64,000 nt of DNA from Mycolicibacter terrae (lineage in GTDB: Bacteria > Actinomycetota > Actinomycetes > Mycobacteriales > Mycobacteriaceae), in the NCBI RefSeq assembly GCF_010727125.1, contig NZ_AP022564.1, positions 310,001 through 374,000 on the forward strand. The letters are read 5' to 3'. Below, piece by piece: positions 29,025 to 37,732 of the stretch. Each line of letters begins with the position of its first letter. The first letter of the stretch is position 1. A program made the position numbers and the translations under genes. The notes below the pieces were generated by a model. That model was not told the DNA's origin, searched no databases, and worked only from the letters and a program-made list of their open reading frames with translations.

Positions 29025-29821
29025 GCCTGACTTCGGATCTGTCCAAGGCGCCGGAAGAGATCGCCGGCCATGGCCTATTGGCGGGCAAGACGGTGCTGGT
29101 GACCGCGGCGGCCGGCACCGGGATCGGCTCCACCACCGCGCGCCGTGCCTTGGTGGAGGGCGCCGACGTCGTGGTCTCCGATTACCACGAGCGCCGACTT
29201 TCCGAGACCCGGGACGAACTGGCCGCCCTCGGGCTGGGCCGGGTGGAGGCGGTGGTCTGCGACGTGACCTCGACGGCCGCGGTGGACGCGCTGTTCGAGG
29301 CCGCCGTGGCGAGGATGGGCCGGCTCGACGTGCTGGTCAACAACGCCGGGCTGGGAGGTCAGACCCCGGTGATCGACATGACCGACGACGAATGGGACCG
29401 CGTCCTGAACGTGACCCTCACCTCGGTGATGCGCGCGACCCGCGCGGCGCTGCGCTACTTCCGGGGCGTCTCCCATGGCGGTGTGATCGTCAACAACGCC
29501 AGCGTGCTGGGTTGGCGCGCCCAGCATTCCCAGTCGCACTACGCCGCGGCCAAGGCCGGGGTGATGGCCCTGACCCGCTGCAGCGCGATCGAGGCGGTCG
29601 AGTACGGGGTGCGGATCAACGCCGTGTCGCCGTCGATCGCCCGGCACAAGTTCCTGGAGAAGACCAGTTCGGCCGAGCTGCTCGACCGGCTCGCCGACGG
29701 CGAGGCATTCGGGCGGGCCGCCGAACCGTGGGAGATCGCCACCACCATCGCGTTTTTGGCCAGCGACTACTCCAGCTACCTGACCGGCGAAGTCATCTCG
29801 GTTTCCAGCCAGCGCGCCTGA
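29021..29821 (+). CDS. ipdF: Short-chain dehydrogenase IpdF (Rv3559c type)
   Basis: This SDR oxidises the 5-hydroxyl of the HIP-derived CoA ester (5-OH-HIC-CoA) on the way to ring-D opening. The 266-residue protein starts MSLTSDLSKAPEEIAGHGL, has a Rossmann TAAAGTGIGSTTAR motif, LVNNAGLGG, and the catalytic Ser-Tyr-Lys in NNASVLGWRAQHSQSHYAAAKAG. ATG 29021 overlaps the fadE30 stop and has GGGAGG upstream; the frame to 28817 is fadE30 shadow. Assignment follows sequence type plus the fadE30-Rv3559c-kstR2-fadA6 order. Confidence 0.88.
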   Translation: MSLTSDLSKAPEEIAGHGLLAGKTVLVTAAAGTGIGSTTARRALVEGADVVVSDYHERRLSETRDELAALGLGRVEAVVCDVTSTAAVDALFEAAVARMGRLDVLVNNAGLGGQTPVIDMTDDEWDRVLNVTLTSVMRATRAALRYFRGVSHGGVIVNNASVLGWRAQHSQSHYAAAKAGVMALTRCSAIEAVEYGVRINAVSPSIARHKFLEKTSSAELLDRLADGEAFGRAAEPWEIATTIAFLASDYSSYLTGEVISVSSQRA

Positions 29822-29825
29822 CGCC

Positions 29826-30404
29826 ATGACACGCCGTGACGAACTCCTGAACCTGGCTGCGGCGATGATCGCCGAGCGTGGCCTGCGCGCCACGACCGTG
29901 CGCGACATCGCCGACGCCGCCGGGATCCTGTCCGGCAGTCTGTACCACCACTTCTCCTCCAAGGAGGAGATGGTCGACGAGGTACTGCGCGACTTTCTGG
30001 ATTGGCTGTTCGCCCGTTACCAACAGATCGTCGATCACGAAACCGATCCGCTTGAGCGCCTCAAGGGACTGTTCCTGGCTTCGTTCGACGCGATCGAGCA
30101 CCGGCACGCCCAAGTCGTCATCTACCAGGATGAAGCCAAGCGGCTGTCGTCTCACGAGCGGTTCTCCTACGTCGACGAACGCAACCGTCAGCAACGTAAG
30201 ATGTGGCTTGACGTGCTGCAGCAGGGCATCGAGGCGGGAATTTTCCGGCCCGACCTCGACGTCGACCTGGTCTATCGCTTCATCCGCGACACCACCTGGG
30301 TATCGGTGCGCTGGTACCAGCCCGGTGGCCCACTGACCGCCGAACAAGTCGGCAGACAATACCTCGCCATCGTCCTGGGTGGCATCACCAAAGAAGGAGT
30401 CTGA
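29826..30404 (+). CDS. kstR2: TetR-family repressor KstR2
   Basis: KstR2 represses the HIP (ring C/D) catabolic regulon and is released by HIP-CoA. The 192-residue protein has an N-terminal helix-turn-helix: LLNLAAAMIAERGLRATTVRDIADAAGILSGSLYHHFSSKEEMV (about residues 7-50), followed by the helical ligand domain with FRPDLDVDLVYRFIRDTTWVSVRWY. It sits 4 bases after ipdF and one base before fadA6. Two perfect KstR2 boxes in the window (27840, 42557) control the flanking divergent operons. Confidence 0.93.
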   Translation: MTRRDELLNLAAAMIAERGLRATTVRDIADAAGILSGSLYHHFSSKEEMVDEVLRDFLDWLFARYQQIVDHETDPLERLKGLFLASFDAIEHRHAQVVIYQDEAKRLSSHERFSYVDERNRQQRKMWLDVLQQGIEAGIFRPDLDVDLVYRFIRDTTWVSVRWYQPGGPLTAEQVGRQYLAIVLGGITKEGV

Positions 30405-30405
30405 A

Positions 30406-31572
30406 ATGGCCGCACAAGTCTCTGAGGCGTACGTCATCGACGCCGTTCGCACCGCCGTCGGCAAGCGCAACGGGTCGCTGGCCGGTGTCCACCCGATCGA
30501 CTTGGGCGCGTTGGCGTTTAGCGGCCTGCTGGACCGGGTCGGTGTCGACCCGGCTGCTGTCGACGATGTGATCACCGGCTGCGTGGACGCCATCGGCGGC
30601 CAGGCCGGCAATATCGGCCGGCTGGCGTGGCTGGCGGCCGGCTTCCCCGAAGGGGTGCCCGGGGTCACCGTCGACCGTCAGTGCGGTTCGTCCCAGCAGG
30701 CCATCTCCTTCGGCGCGCAGGCGATCATGTCGCGCACCGCGGACCTGATCGTGGCCGGCGGCGTGCAGAACATGAGCTGGATCCCGATCTCGTCGGCAAT
30801 GGTCGTCGGCGAGCAGTTCGGCTTCACCTCGCCGACCAACGAGTCGAAGAAGTGGCTGGAGCGCTACGGCGACGAAGAAGTCTCCCAGTTCCGCGGTGCA
30901 GAGATGATCGCCGAGCGCTGGGACATCTCCCGCGAGGACATGGAGCGTTTCGCATTGCAGAGCCACCAGCGTGCGTTCACCGCGATCGCCGAGGGTCGCT
31001 TCGACAACGAGATCATCGATGTCGACGGTTTCCGGGTGGACGAGTGCCCGCGCGAGTCCACCTTGGAGAAGATGGCCGGCCTCAAGCCACTGGTCGAGGG
31101 CGGCCGGCTGACCGCCGCGGTCTCCAGCCAGATCTGTGACGGGTCGGCCGCGGTGCTGCTCGCCTCCGAAAGCGCAGTGCAGACGCACGGCCTGAAGCCC
31201 CGCGCCCGCATCCACCACATCAGCGCCCGTGGTGACGACCCGGTGATCATGCTGACCGGCCCGATTCCGGCCACTCGCTACGCGCTGGAGAAGACCGGCC
31301 TGAGCATCGACGACATCGACGTCGTGGAGATCAACGAGGCGTTTGCTCCGGTGGTGCAGGCCTGGATGAAGGAGTTCCCGATCGACCCGGCCAAGGTCAA
31401 CCCCAATGGCGGGGCGATCGCGCTCGGGCATCCGCTGGGGGCCACCGGGGCCAAACTGTTCACCACGATGCTGCACGAGCTGGAGCGGACCGGCGGCCGG
31501 TACGGGTTGCAAACCATGTGTGAGGGCGGCGGTACGGCAAACGTCACCATCATCGAGCGGCTTGACGGCTAA
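30406..31572 (+). CDS. fadA6: Acetyl-CoA acetyltransferase (thiolase) FadA6
   Basis: FadA6 performs thiolytic cleavage after IpdAB opens the last steroid ring. The 388-residue protein is a degradative thiolase with the acylated Cys in VDRQCGSSQQAISFGAQAIM (around residue 92), VEINEAFAPVVQAW, the His in GGAIALGHPLGATGAK and the second Cys in TMCEGGGTANVTI. ATG 30406 has AAGAAGGAG upstream; the frame is open to 30379 inside kstR2. It ends the fadE30-ipdF-kstR2-fadA6 operon, and a TetR gene follows after 11 bases. Confidence 0.95.
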   Translation: MAAQVSEAYVIDAVRTAVGKRNGSLAGVHPIDLGALAFSGLLDRVGVDPAAVDDVITGCVDAIGGQAGNIGRLAWLAAGFPEGVPGVTVDRQCGSSQQAISFGAQAIMSRTADLIVAGGVQNMSWIPISSAMVVGEQFGFTSPTNESKKWLERYGDEEVSQFRGAEMIAERWDISREDMERFALQSHQRAFTAIAEGRFDNEIIDVDGFRVDECPRESTLEKMAGLKPLVEGGRLTAAVSSQICDGSAAVLLASESAVQTHGLKPRARIHHISARGDDPVIMLTGPIPATRYALEKTGLSIDDIDVVEINEAFAPVVQAWMKEFPIDPAKVNPNGGAIALGHPLGATGAKLFTTMLHELERTGGRYGLQTMCEGGGTANVTIIERLDG

Positions 31573-31583
31573 ACTTCTGTCTC

Positions 31584-32243
31584 ATGGGAGCGATAACGAC
31601 TCCGGCGCCCGCGGGACGAAAGATCCGCGGGCTTGACGCCGAACAGCGCCGCGCACAGCGCCGCGATCAGCTCCTGACCGCGGCATTTGATCTGTTCGCG
31701 CAGGACGGCTACGTCAACACCTCCATCGAGCAGATCTGTCAGACCGCCTATGTCGGTAACAAGGCGTTCTATGAACTGTTCGACAGCAAAGAAGACTGCT
31801 ACCTCGCGTTGATGAACGAGATCGGTGAACGCATCGAGCGGCAGGTCGCCGATGAGCTGGGACGGTCCGACCCCGACGAGGCGGAAGAGGCGACTGTGCG
31901 CCGGGTTCTCGCCGCCTTCGCGCACGCGCTGGTCGACGATCCGCGAGTGGCGGTGGTGACGTTCCGGGAGTCCACCGGCATCTCGCCCCGGGTCGAGGCG
32001 CAACGGCGGAAGAATCGTAAATGGGCCGCCGACTTCGTCGAGTCGTTCTGGCGCAGCAAGGCAAAGCCGGGTGAGGACATCGATTACCGGGCGATGGCGG
32101 TCGCCACCGTCGGGGGCCTGTTTGAGACGGTCGTGGATTTCCTGCATGAGACCGATCCGCCGCGGTCGATCGACGACCTCACCCGCGACCTGACCTCATT
32201 CCTGCTCGCAGTCGGTAACGGGATCCACCTGCCCACCCGGTAA
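31584..32243 (+). CDS. TetR-family transcriptional regulator
   Basis: A 219-residue TetR protein with a basic N-terminal tail and helix-turn-helix LLTAAFDLFAQDGYVNTSIEQICQTAYVGNKAFYELFDSKEDC (about residues 29-72). The C-terminal ligand domain contains DPRVAVVTFRESTGISPRVEAQRR. ATG 31584 has no strong ribosome site, and it lies 11 bases after fadA6, so it may be read through from the KstR2 operon. It converges on the next TetR gene with a 5-base gap. Target unknown. It is not a second KstR2: the recognition helix differs. Confidence 0.88.
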   Translation: MGAITTPAPAGRKIRGLDAEQRRAQRRDQLLTAAFDLFAQDGYVNTSIEQICQTAYVGNKAFYELFDSKEDCYLALMNEIGERIERQVADELGRSDPDEAEEATVRRVLAAFAHALVDDPRVAVVTFRESTGISPRVEAQRRKNRKWAADFVESFWRSKAKPGEDIDYRAMAVATVGGLFETVVDFLHETDPPRSIDDLTRDLTSFLLAVGNGIHLPTR

Positions 32244-32248
32244 CGACG

Positions 32249-33028
32249 TCAGCCCACCAGCCCGGAGATGACGTCGTCGACCGTGCGCCTGGCCAGCGCC
32301 TCCAGTTCGCGACGGCTGGTGCCGCGCAGCGGTCCGTGCAGGGCCAGCTCGGCGAAACCGTGTGCCGCGGACCAACAGGGCCACTCCGCGCCGGCGCGCC
32401 GGTTCGGTTGAAGCACACCGGCGTTCGTCATCGCATCGAGCGCGTCCACCAGTGCGCGAAACGGTGGCGGGACCCGGTCCTCTTCTCCGTCGAGCCTCGC
32501 TGAACCGCTCGGCTGATGCGGCGGTCCCAGCTTCGCCTCTCCTCCGTCGAGCCTCGCTGAACCGCTCGGCTGATGCGGCGGTCCCAGCTTCGCCTCTCCT
32601 CCGTCGAGCCTCGCTGAACCGCTCGGCTGATGCGGCGGTCCCAGCTTCGCCTCTCCTCCGTCGAGCCTCGCTGAACCGCCGAAGAACGCCACGGCGAACC
32701 ACCCCGGTTCGTCCAGGGCGAACTCGATGTAGCCCAGACCGACTGCGCGCAGCTGATTGTGCGCCCTGGTCTGCGCCGAACCGCGCCGGTTCACCGGTTT
32801 GAGCATGCGTGCGGCCATCCGGTCCTGGATCGCTATCGAGACCGCGCCCAGCAGCGCCTCGCGGTCGGCGAAGTGCCGGTAGGCGGCGTTGGGGGAGACC
32901 CCGACGCGCCGGGTCACCTCCCGGATGGTCAGTGCCTCCGGGCCGCCGGTCCGGGTGAGCTGCAACCCGGCGTCGATCAGGGCTGCGCACAGATCGCCGT
33001 GGTGATACCCGGCCTTTGTTCCAGCCAC
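32249..33028 (-). CDS. TetR-family transcriptional regulator with in-frame tandem-repeat insertion
   Basis: The 259-residue protein starts VAGTKAGYHHGDLCAALIDAG with a TetR helix-turn-helix (ALTIREVTRRVGVSPNAAYRHFADREALL, about residues 30-58). Around residues 110-180 a 19-residue unit, ARLDGGEAKLGPPHQPSGS, is repeated three times plus a partial copy in the ligand-binding domain; normal helical sequence resumes at [16 protein letters not shown]. Without the repeat the protein would be about 195 residues, the usual TetR size. GTG 33028 is chosen because GYHHGDL is a typical TetR start; the frame runs to 33094. It is divergent from the DUF899 gene across a long inverted repeat. Whether the repeat leaves a working repressor is unknown. 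Confidence 0.85.
   Translation of the reverse strand: MAGTKAGYHHGDLCAALIDAGLQLTRTGGPEALTIREVTRRVGVSPNAAYRHFADREALLGAVSIAIQDRMAARMLKPVNRRGSAQTRAHNQLRAVGLGYIEFALDEPGWFAVAFFGGSARLDGGEAKLGPPHQPSGSARLDGGEAKLGPPHQPSGSARLDGGEAKLGPPHQPSGSARLDGEEDRVPPPFRALVDALDAMTNAGVLQPNRRAGAEWPCWSAAHGFAELALHGPLRGTSRRELEALARRTVDDVISGLVG
32485..32679. repeat. 57-bp tandem repeat (three full copies plus about 24 bases) inside a TetR gene
   Basis: Copies begin at 32485, 32542, 32599 and 32656, each opening with CTCCGTCGAGCCTCGCTGAA; the fourth diverges after about 24 bases. The three full units appear identical. The period of 57 is a multiple of three, so the gene frame is kept and each copy adds 19 residues. Near-identity between copies suggests recent expansion, as in VNTR loci. 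Confidence 0.95.
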
Positions 33029-33053
33029 CTCTTGACAGCCCCCTCGAGTCAAA

Positions 33054-33092
33054 GTGTACGGTGTCAACATACTCAATGTGGACGCCGTACAC
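33054..33092. promoter_or_regulatory. Inverted-repeat operator between the TetR and DUF899 genes
   Basis: GTGTACGGTGTC (33054-33065) and GACGCCGTACAC (33081-33092) pair at 11 of 12 positions with a 15-base spacer, centred between the divergent genes. This is the usual place for autoregulation by the adjacent TetR protein. On the minus strand TATGTT (33071-33066) in the spacer could be the TetR -10. The DUF899 ribosome site GGGAGG lies at 33101-33106. Confidence 0.6.
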
Positions 33093-33111
33093 ATGACAAC
33101 GGGAGGATTTC

Positions 33112-33798
33112 ATGTCGACGACCTTGGGATTGCCGCCCGTGGTAGATCCATCAACGTGGCAGCGTGAGCTGGACGCCCTTCGCGTACGGGAGAAGGCGGC
33201 CACCCGCGAACTCGACGCGATCGCCGCGCAACGTCGCCGGCTGCCGATGGTCGCCATGCCCGAGTATGTGCTCGAGGGTGAGAACGGGCCGGTGCGACTG
33301 GTCGACGTGTTCGACGGCAAACGACAGCTGATCGTCTACCACCACATGTGGTTTCCCGGCCAGGAGTGGCAGTGCCCGGGATGTACCGGGTTCACCTCGC
33401 AGTTCACCCGGCTGGAGTTTCTGGCCGGCTACGACGCGCGGTTCGTCATCGTCACCCAGGGCCCGATTGACGAAGCGATCGCCTACAAGCGGCGGGTGGG
33501 CAACCGGATGGACTGGTACAGCACCGCCGGAAGCCCGTTCGGAGCCGACGTCGGCGTCCCGGCGGGCGGCCAGTTCGCGATCAATGTCTTTCTGCGTCAC
33601 GGAGATACGGTTTACCGCACCTGGTACACGAACCGTCGTGGCTGCGAACAGCTCAGCCACATGTTCGGATTGCTTGATGTCCTTCCCTATGGGCGTCAGG
33701 AGGTATGGCAGGAATCTCCGGACGGCTGGCCGCAGTACCCCACCTACAGCCGCTGGGCGAGCTCCCCGGAGATCGCCCAGGCATACGGCGCCGATTGA
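33112..33798 (+). CDS. DUF899 family thioredoxin-like protein
   Basis: A 228-residue protein of the DUF899 family: DPSTWQRELDALRVREKAATRELDAIAAQRRRLPMV at the start, DVFDGKRQLIVYHHMW, then WQCPGCTGFTSQ, a thioredoxin-type CxxC, and WYSTAGSPFGADVGV. The central part has the thioredoxin fold in known members; biochemical function is not established. ATG 33112 has GGGAGG at 33101-33106. It is divergent from the repeat-bearing TetR and probably controlled by it; the VOC protein gene follows 22 bases later in the same direction. Confidence 0.88.
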   Translation: MSTTLGLPPVVDPSTWQRELDALRVREKAATRELDAIAAQRRRLPMVAMPEYVLEGENGPVRLVDVFDGKRQLIVYHHMWFPGQEWQCPGCTGFTSQFTRLEFLAGYDARFVIVTQGPIDEAIAYKRRVGNRMDWYSTAGSPFGADVGVPAGGQFAINVFLRHGDTVYRTWYTNRRGCEQLSHMFGLLDVLPYGRQEVWQESPDGWPQYPTYSRWASSPEIAQAYGAD

Positions 33799-33820
33799 TC
33801 CCAACAAGGTAAGGAGCATG

Positions 33821-34207
33821 ATGACCCCAACCAACACCGGCCTGACGACGATCAGCCTCGTGTGCTTACCGACACCAGAGCAGGACAAGGCGGTTGCGTT
33901 CTACGAGTCGCTCGGATTCGAGAAGCGCACCGATGAAGAGTTCGGCGGCGGCTACCGGTGGATCGAGGTCTACCCGCCCAGCGGTACGACCGGTATCGCG
34001 CTGGCACCGCCGCCGCCGGAAGGTGGGGACGTGGTGCCGACCGTCACCGGAATCACGTTGACCACCAGCGACATCGACGCAACCCACGCGGCCTTGCAGG
34101 AACTCGGGGTCGACGTCGACGACGTGTCCCGGATGGGCGCGCCGGTTCCGCCGTTGTTCTGGTTTCGCGACCCGACCGGGCACACCCTGATGGTTGCGGA
34201 GGTCTGA
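33821..34207 (+). CDS. VOC (glyoxalase/bleomycin-resistance) superfamily protein
   Basis: A 128-residue single-domain protein: TTISLVCLPTPEQDKAVAFYESLGFEKRTDEEFGGGYRWIEVYPP, then GITLTTSDIDATHAALQELGVDVDD and PLFWFRDPTGHTLMVAEV, the beta-alpha-beta-beta-beta pattern of vicinal-oxygen-chelate proteins. Substrate unknown. Two consecutive ATGs (33818, 33821) are possible; the second is better spaced from AAGGAG at 33811-33816. Probably co-transcribed with the DUF899 gene. Confidence 0.85.
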   Translation: MTPTNTGLTTISLVCLPTPEQDKAVAFYESLGFEKRTDEEFGGGYRWIEVYPPSGTTGIALAPPPPEGGDVVPTVTGITLTTSDIDATHAALQELGVDVDDVSRMGAPVPPLFWFRDPTGHTLMVAEV

Positions 34208-34242
34208 GCACCGCGCCGAGCGGAAGTCGTCCGACGCCATCT

Positions 34243-34257
34243 CAGCCCACTGGGCTG
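34243..34257. terminator. Possible short hairpin between convergent genes
   Basis: CAGCCC-ACT-GGGCTG forms a 6-bp GC-rich stem with a 3-base loop in the 73-base gap between the convergent VOC and DUF3556 genes. There is no U-tract, so this is at best a weak terminator candidate. Confidence 0.3.
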
Positions 34258-34280
34258 GACGATCGTGAGGATGGGCGCCC

Positions 34281-36092
34281 TCACCGTCGCGCGCTGTGCT
34301 GGCGCTGTCGGCCGACGGAGGGGCCGGCCGTAGCGAGCGGCCAGCTGACCTGGATCGGGATCGGTCCATTGGGCAGCCACGGCTGCTCGGCTACCGCGTC
34401 GGCGACCCTCCAGCTGCCGCGCTCCGTGACGCCCAGTGCGGCGTCGATCACCTTGTAGTGCTGGACGCTGCTGTCCTTGGCCTGCGACTCCACCCAGACG
34501 ATGATGAGCTCACCGGGCTCGAAACCTGCCTGTCGTTGCACGGCAGCGATCATGTCCTCGTCGTGCAGATGCCCGTCTCCGAAATTGAACCCGATCAAGG
34601 TGTTGCAGGCGAACTCTGCCTCGCGAACTGTCCGGTTGTCGATGTCGGGCAGGTTCTTCAGCAGCACCGAGAGCAGGCCGCGCCCCTGGCTGTGCATACA
34701 CCGCCAGGCGATTGCCTGCTGCGTGGTGATCTCGGCCCACTTCGGCTCGTAACCGAACTCGACGAACTGGTCGACCTGGTTGCGCGCCGAGCGAGTGACC
34801 TTGTCCAGCTTCGCTTCGGCGCCGGGCGCGAACGCCCAGACCGCCGATGCCCAGTTGCCGGCATACTGCCGCATCGATGGCAGGAACGACACCTTGTCCG
34901 GACGGAGATTGCCCAGGACCGGGAAGAAGCACAGCCCGGCCACGATCGCCAACGTCAGCCACGACGAGGACATCTCGGTGACCGCGTAGCCGTCCCAGGC
35001 GGGGAAGCCGAGGAACAGGAAGACGGTGGCGTAGCCGAACACCACATTCCATTCCAGCGGCACGGCCAGCGGGAACGTCATGATGATGAACAGGTGGAAG
35101 CAGACCATCAGCAATGCGGCCACCACCGTCAACCGCATGTTCGTGGAGAACAGCAAGACCAGCGGAGTGACCAGTTCGACGGTGGTGCCGAGGGCATGCG
35201 CCATGAGGTCCGCGGTCCGCGACGGGCGCAGGTCCCGCGGGAAGTCGCGATACTGCGCACGCCGCAGGTGCTTGAAGGGGACCAGCGGGGTGTTGCTGAT
35301 CATCGGAGGAATGACGTTGGAGAAGTGCTTACCGAACTTCGAGATGCCCGCACCCAGCCAGACGATCACGATCAACAGTTTCAACGCGATGATCATGTTG
35401 GTGAAATTCCAGAACGGCAGGACCGCGAAGAAGAACAGCGCCGGCAGATACTGCTCCCCGCGGGCGGCCAGAAAGATCGTCTTGTCCCGTAGGCCGATGA
35501 GCACCAGCAGCACGATGGGTGCGATCAGCAACGCCGGCGCGACGAGCCCAGAAGTGTTGTCCGGGAGAGCTTCTGACAGTGACTCGCTGTGCACTCCGGG
35601 TGCGGACAACGCGACGGCCAGGCTCACCAGCAGCGCAAGGTAGACCGTCACATCGAACCAGGTGCGGCGGTCACCGTCGGTGAACGGCATCCATTTCCAC
35701 GGCCGGAGCCGGATCGTGCCCGGCCTGGCCCAGAACAGGATGCCGCCGGTCATGGGCTTGACCTTGCCGGCGAGCGGGCCCCAGGAGCCCGCCACGCCGA
35801 CGACTTCGAGCAGCACCACCCACAGGATCACTTTTTGGTAGACGATGGGTTGGTTCCACCATTGTGCAACGTGCCAGAACGCCGGCAATCCCGATGTCAC
35901 CGTCGCAAGGGTGATGCCACCCAGGACGAAGAAGAAGACCAACTTCGTGAGGTAGATGGCGTGAACCATCCTGGGCGTGCCGAATCCGTTGTCCACCCAG
36001 TTCAGGGCGAGGATGTGGACCCGTTCCATCAGGGGCTTCTGCAGAAACTCGTCCGGGTCGACCTGCGGCAGATTCGGCTGGATGAAACCCAT
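34281..36092 (-). CDS. DUF3556 family multi-pass membrane protein
   Basis: A 603-residue integral membrane protein of the actinobacterial DUF3556 type. About eight to ten hydrophobic segments occupy the first 400 residues, for example LTKLVFFFVLGGITLATV, VILWVVLLEVVGVAGS, VTVYLALLVSLAVAL, LLIAPIVLLVLIGL, LKLLIVIVWLGAGISKFG and VVAALLMVCFHLFIIM. The last 180 residues are soluble (SQGRGLLSVLLKNLPD, FNFGDGHLHDEDMI). Function unknown. ATG 36092 is preceded by GAAGGAG. It lies 25 bases after an acyl-CoA ligase gene on the same strand, so the pair likely form one transcript. Confidence 0.85.
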   Translation of the reverse strand: MGFIQPNLPQVDPDEFLQKPLMERVHILALNWVDNGFGTPRMVHAIYLTKLVFFFVLGGITLATVTSGLPAFWHVAQWWNQPIVYQKVILWVVLLEVVGVAGSWGPLAGKVKPMTGGILFWARPGTIRLRPWKWMPFTDGDRRTWFDVTVYLALLVSLAVALSAPGVHSESLSEALPDNTSGLVAPALLIAPIVLLVLIGLRDKTIFLAARGEQYLPALFFFAVLPFWNFTNMIIALKLLIVIVWLGAGISKFGKHFSNVIPPMISNTPLVPFKHLRRAQYRDFPRDLRPSRTADLMAHALGTTVELVTPLVLLFSTNMRLTVVAALLMVCFHLFIIMTFPLAVPLEWNVVFGYATVFLFLGFPAWDGYAVTEMSSSWLTLAIVAGLCFFPVLGNLRPDKVSFLPSMRQYAGNWASAVWAFAPGAEAKLDKVTRSARNQVDQFVEFGYEPKWAEITTQQAIAWRCMHSQGRGLLSVLLKNLPDIDNRTVREAEFACNTLIGFNFGDGHLHDEDMIAAVQRQAGFEPGELIIVWVESQAKDSSVQHYKVIDAALGVTERGSWRVADAVAEQPWLPNGPIPIQVSWPLATAGPSVGRQRQHSARR

Positions 36093-36117
36093 GTTTTCGC
36101 TCCTTCAGGTGCGGCGA

Positions 36118-37605
36118 CTAGTCGGTTGCGGCGTAGTGCTTGCGTAGCGCCGGCTTGTCGATCTTGCCGACCGGATTCTTCGGAAGGTTGTCGAGAATGG
36201 TGATCGCCACCGGCTGTTTGTATTTCGAAAGCGAGCGGCGAAGGTGCTCGCTGATCGTATCGGCACTGCTAGCCATGCCTGAGTTGAACGAGACGAACAG
36301 CACGGGCTCTTCGCCGTATTTCGGGCTTCCCCGGCCGATCACGGCAGCTTCGGCGATCTCGGGCAGCTGATAGACGACGTTCTCGATCTCCTTGGGATAG
36401 ATGTTCTCGCCACCGCGGATGATCATGTCCTTGGCCCGGTCGACCAGGATGAGGTAGCCGTCCTCGTCGAGACGACCGACATCCCCGGTGCGCAGCCAAC
36501 CGTCGACGATCGTCTTCGCGGTCTCCTCCGGGCGGTTGAGATAACCGCGCATGACGTTGGGGCCCTTCACCAGCACCTCGCCGGTTTGCCCCGCCGGGAG
36601 GGCGTTCCCGTCCGCGTCGGCGATCCGAATCTGTTGGCCGGGCAGCGCAACTCCGACCGTGCCGGCCTTGCGCACACCGCCGAGCGGGTTGCCGGTGCTG
36701 GCGCACGTTCCTTCGGAAAGGCCGTAGCCCTCGATGATCGGGATCCGGTAGCGGGACTCGAATCTGTCGAGCAGTTCGACACTGGCCGGTGCCGCACCGC
36801 AGACGGCGAACCGGAACGAGGATGTGTCCGGCTGCACCTCGGGGGGCAGATCGGACAGCATGGTGTAAATGGTCGGCACTGCGGAGAAATAGGTGGGTCG
36901 GCTGCGCTCGACGCGGTCGAAGAATGTCGTCGGGCTGAACCGCCCGGCGATGACGGTGCTGCCGCCAGCGATGAGCGGCGCCAGGGTGCCCACGACGATG
37001 CCGTTGACGTGGAACAGTGGCAGGACCAGCAGGCTGCGGTCGGCGCTGGTCAAGCAGAACGCGTCGATCACCATGCGGCACATGACATTCAGATTGGCGT
37101 GGTCGAGCATCACGCCCTTGGGGCGGCCGGTGGTGCCGCTGGTGTAGACCAGCAGTGCCAGGGCGTCGTCCGCATGCTTCGCCGGCGCGTGGTCGGGGGC
37201 CGGCCCGCCGGTGGTCAGTTCACGCGCGGTCAACATCACCGGCGCCGGGGCGCAGTCGAGCATCTGCTCGACGATGAGCACCTTCGCTGCTGCGTCCTGG
37301 ACCTGGTGGGTGACTTCGGCGGGCAACAACGACGGGTTGACCGGGGTGACGGTGGCGCCGAGGCGCCACGCGGCGAACAGGGCGATGACGAAGTCGGCCG
37401 TGTTCGGCAGCATGATCGCCACCACGTCGCCCGCCGACACCCCGTTCCCACCCAGTGCGCTCGCCGCCCGCTGCACCGCGGCCAGCAACTGCGTGTTGTT
37501 CAGCTCGGTTTGATCGTCGGCAACCGCTGGCGCCGCCGGTGATAGTTCGGCGCGGAGATCGGGCAGCGCCCCTAGGTGCATGGCCGCTCTCGGGTCCGTG
37601 GTCAT
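36118..37605 (-). CDS. Fatty-acyl-CoA ligase / AMP-dependent synthetase family protein
   Basis: A 495-residue class I adenylate-forming enzyme. It shows the P-loop VYTSGTTGRPKGVML, LPLFHVNGIVVGTLAPL, EGYGLSEGT, DGWLRTGDVGRLDEDGYL, RAKDMIIRGGENIYPKEIE and the catalytic Lys in LPKNPVGKIDKPAL. It should activate a carboxylic acid to its CoA ester; the acid is not known. ATG 37605 overlaps no neighbour; an internal Met nine codons later (MHLGALPD) is an alternative. Divergent from a PucR-type regulator across about 140 bases, which suggests that regulator controls it together with the DUF3556 gene. Confidence 0.88.
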   Translation of the reverse strand: MTTDPRAAMHLGALPDLRAELSPAAPAVADDQTELNNTQLLAAVQRAASALGGNGVSAGDVVAIMLPNTADFVIALFAAWRLGATVTPVNPSLLPAEVTHQVQDAAAKVLIVEQMLDCAPAPVMLTARELTTGGPAPDHAPAKHADDALALLVYTSGTTGRPKGVMLDHANLNVMCRMVIDAFCLTSADRSLLVLPLFHVNGIVVGTLAPLIAGGSTVIAGRFSPTTFFDRVERSRPTYFSAVPTIYTMLSDLPPEVQPDTSSFRFAVCGAAPASVELLDRFESRYRIPIIEGYGLSEGTCASTGNPLGGVRKAGTVGVALPGQQIRIADADGNALPAGQTGEVLVKGPNVMRGYLNRPEETAKTIVDGWLRTGDVGRLDEDGYLILVDRAKDMIIRGGENIYPKEIENVVYQLPEIAEAAVIGRGSPKYGEEPVLFVSFNSGMASSADTISEHLRRSLSKYKQPVAITILDNLPKNPVGKIDKPALRKHYAATD

Positions 37606-37732
37606 CAGCGTCTGAACCTAGGGTGGAATGTGTCGGCGCACACCGTTACCAGGCAACAGCGTGGCGCGCCCGATTTGTTTCGCGGAAACAACCCGACCTG
37701 CCCGATCTGAACAGTTCTCCAACAGAACCGCA

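Noticed and set aside
31584..32243. TetR after fadA6 considered as kstR or a second kstR2
   Set aside because: Its helix-turn-helix region differs from KstR2 encoded 2 kb upstream, and no typical KstR context (fadE34) is present.
32485..32679. Tandem repeat considered as a CRISPR array
   Set aside because: Copies are directly adjacent with no unique spacers, keep the reading frame and lie inside a coding sequence; no cas genes are present.
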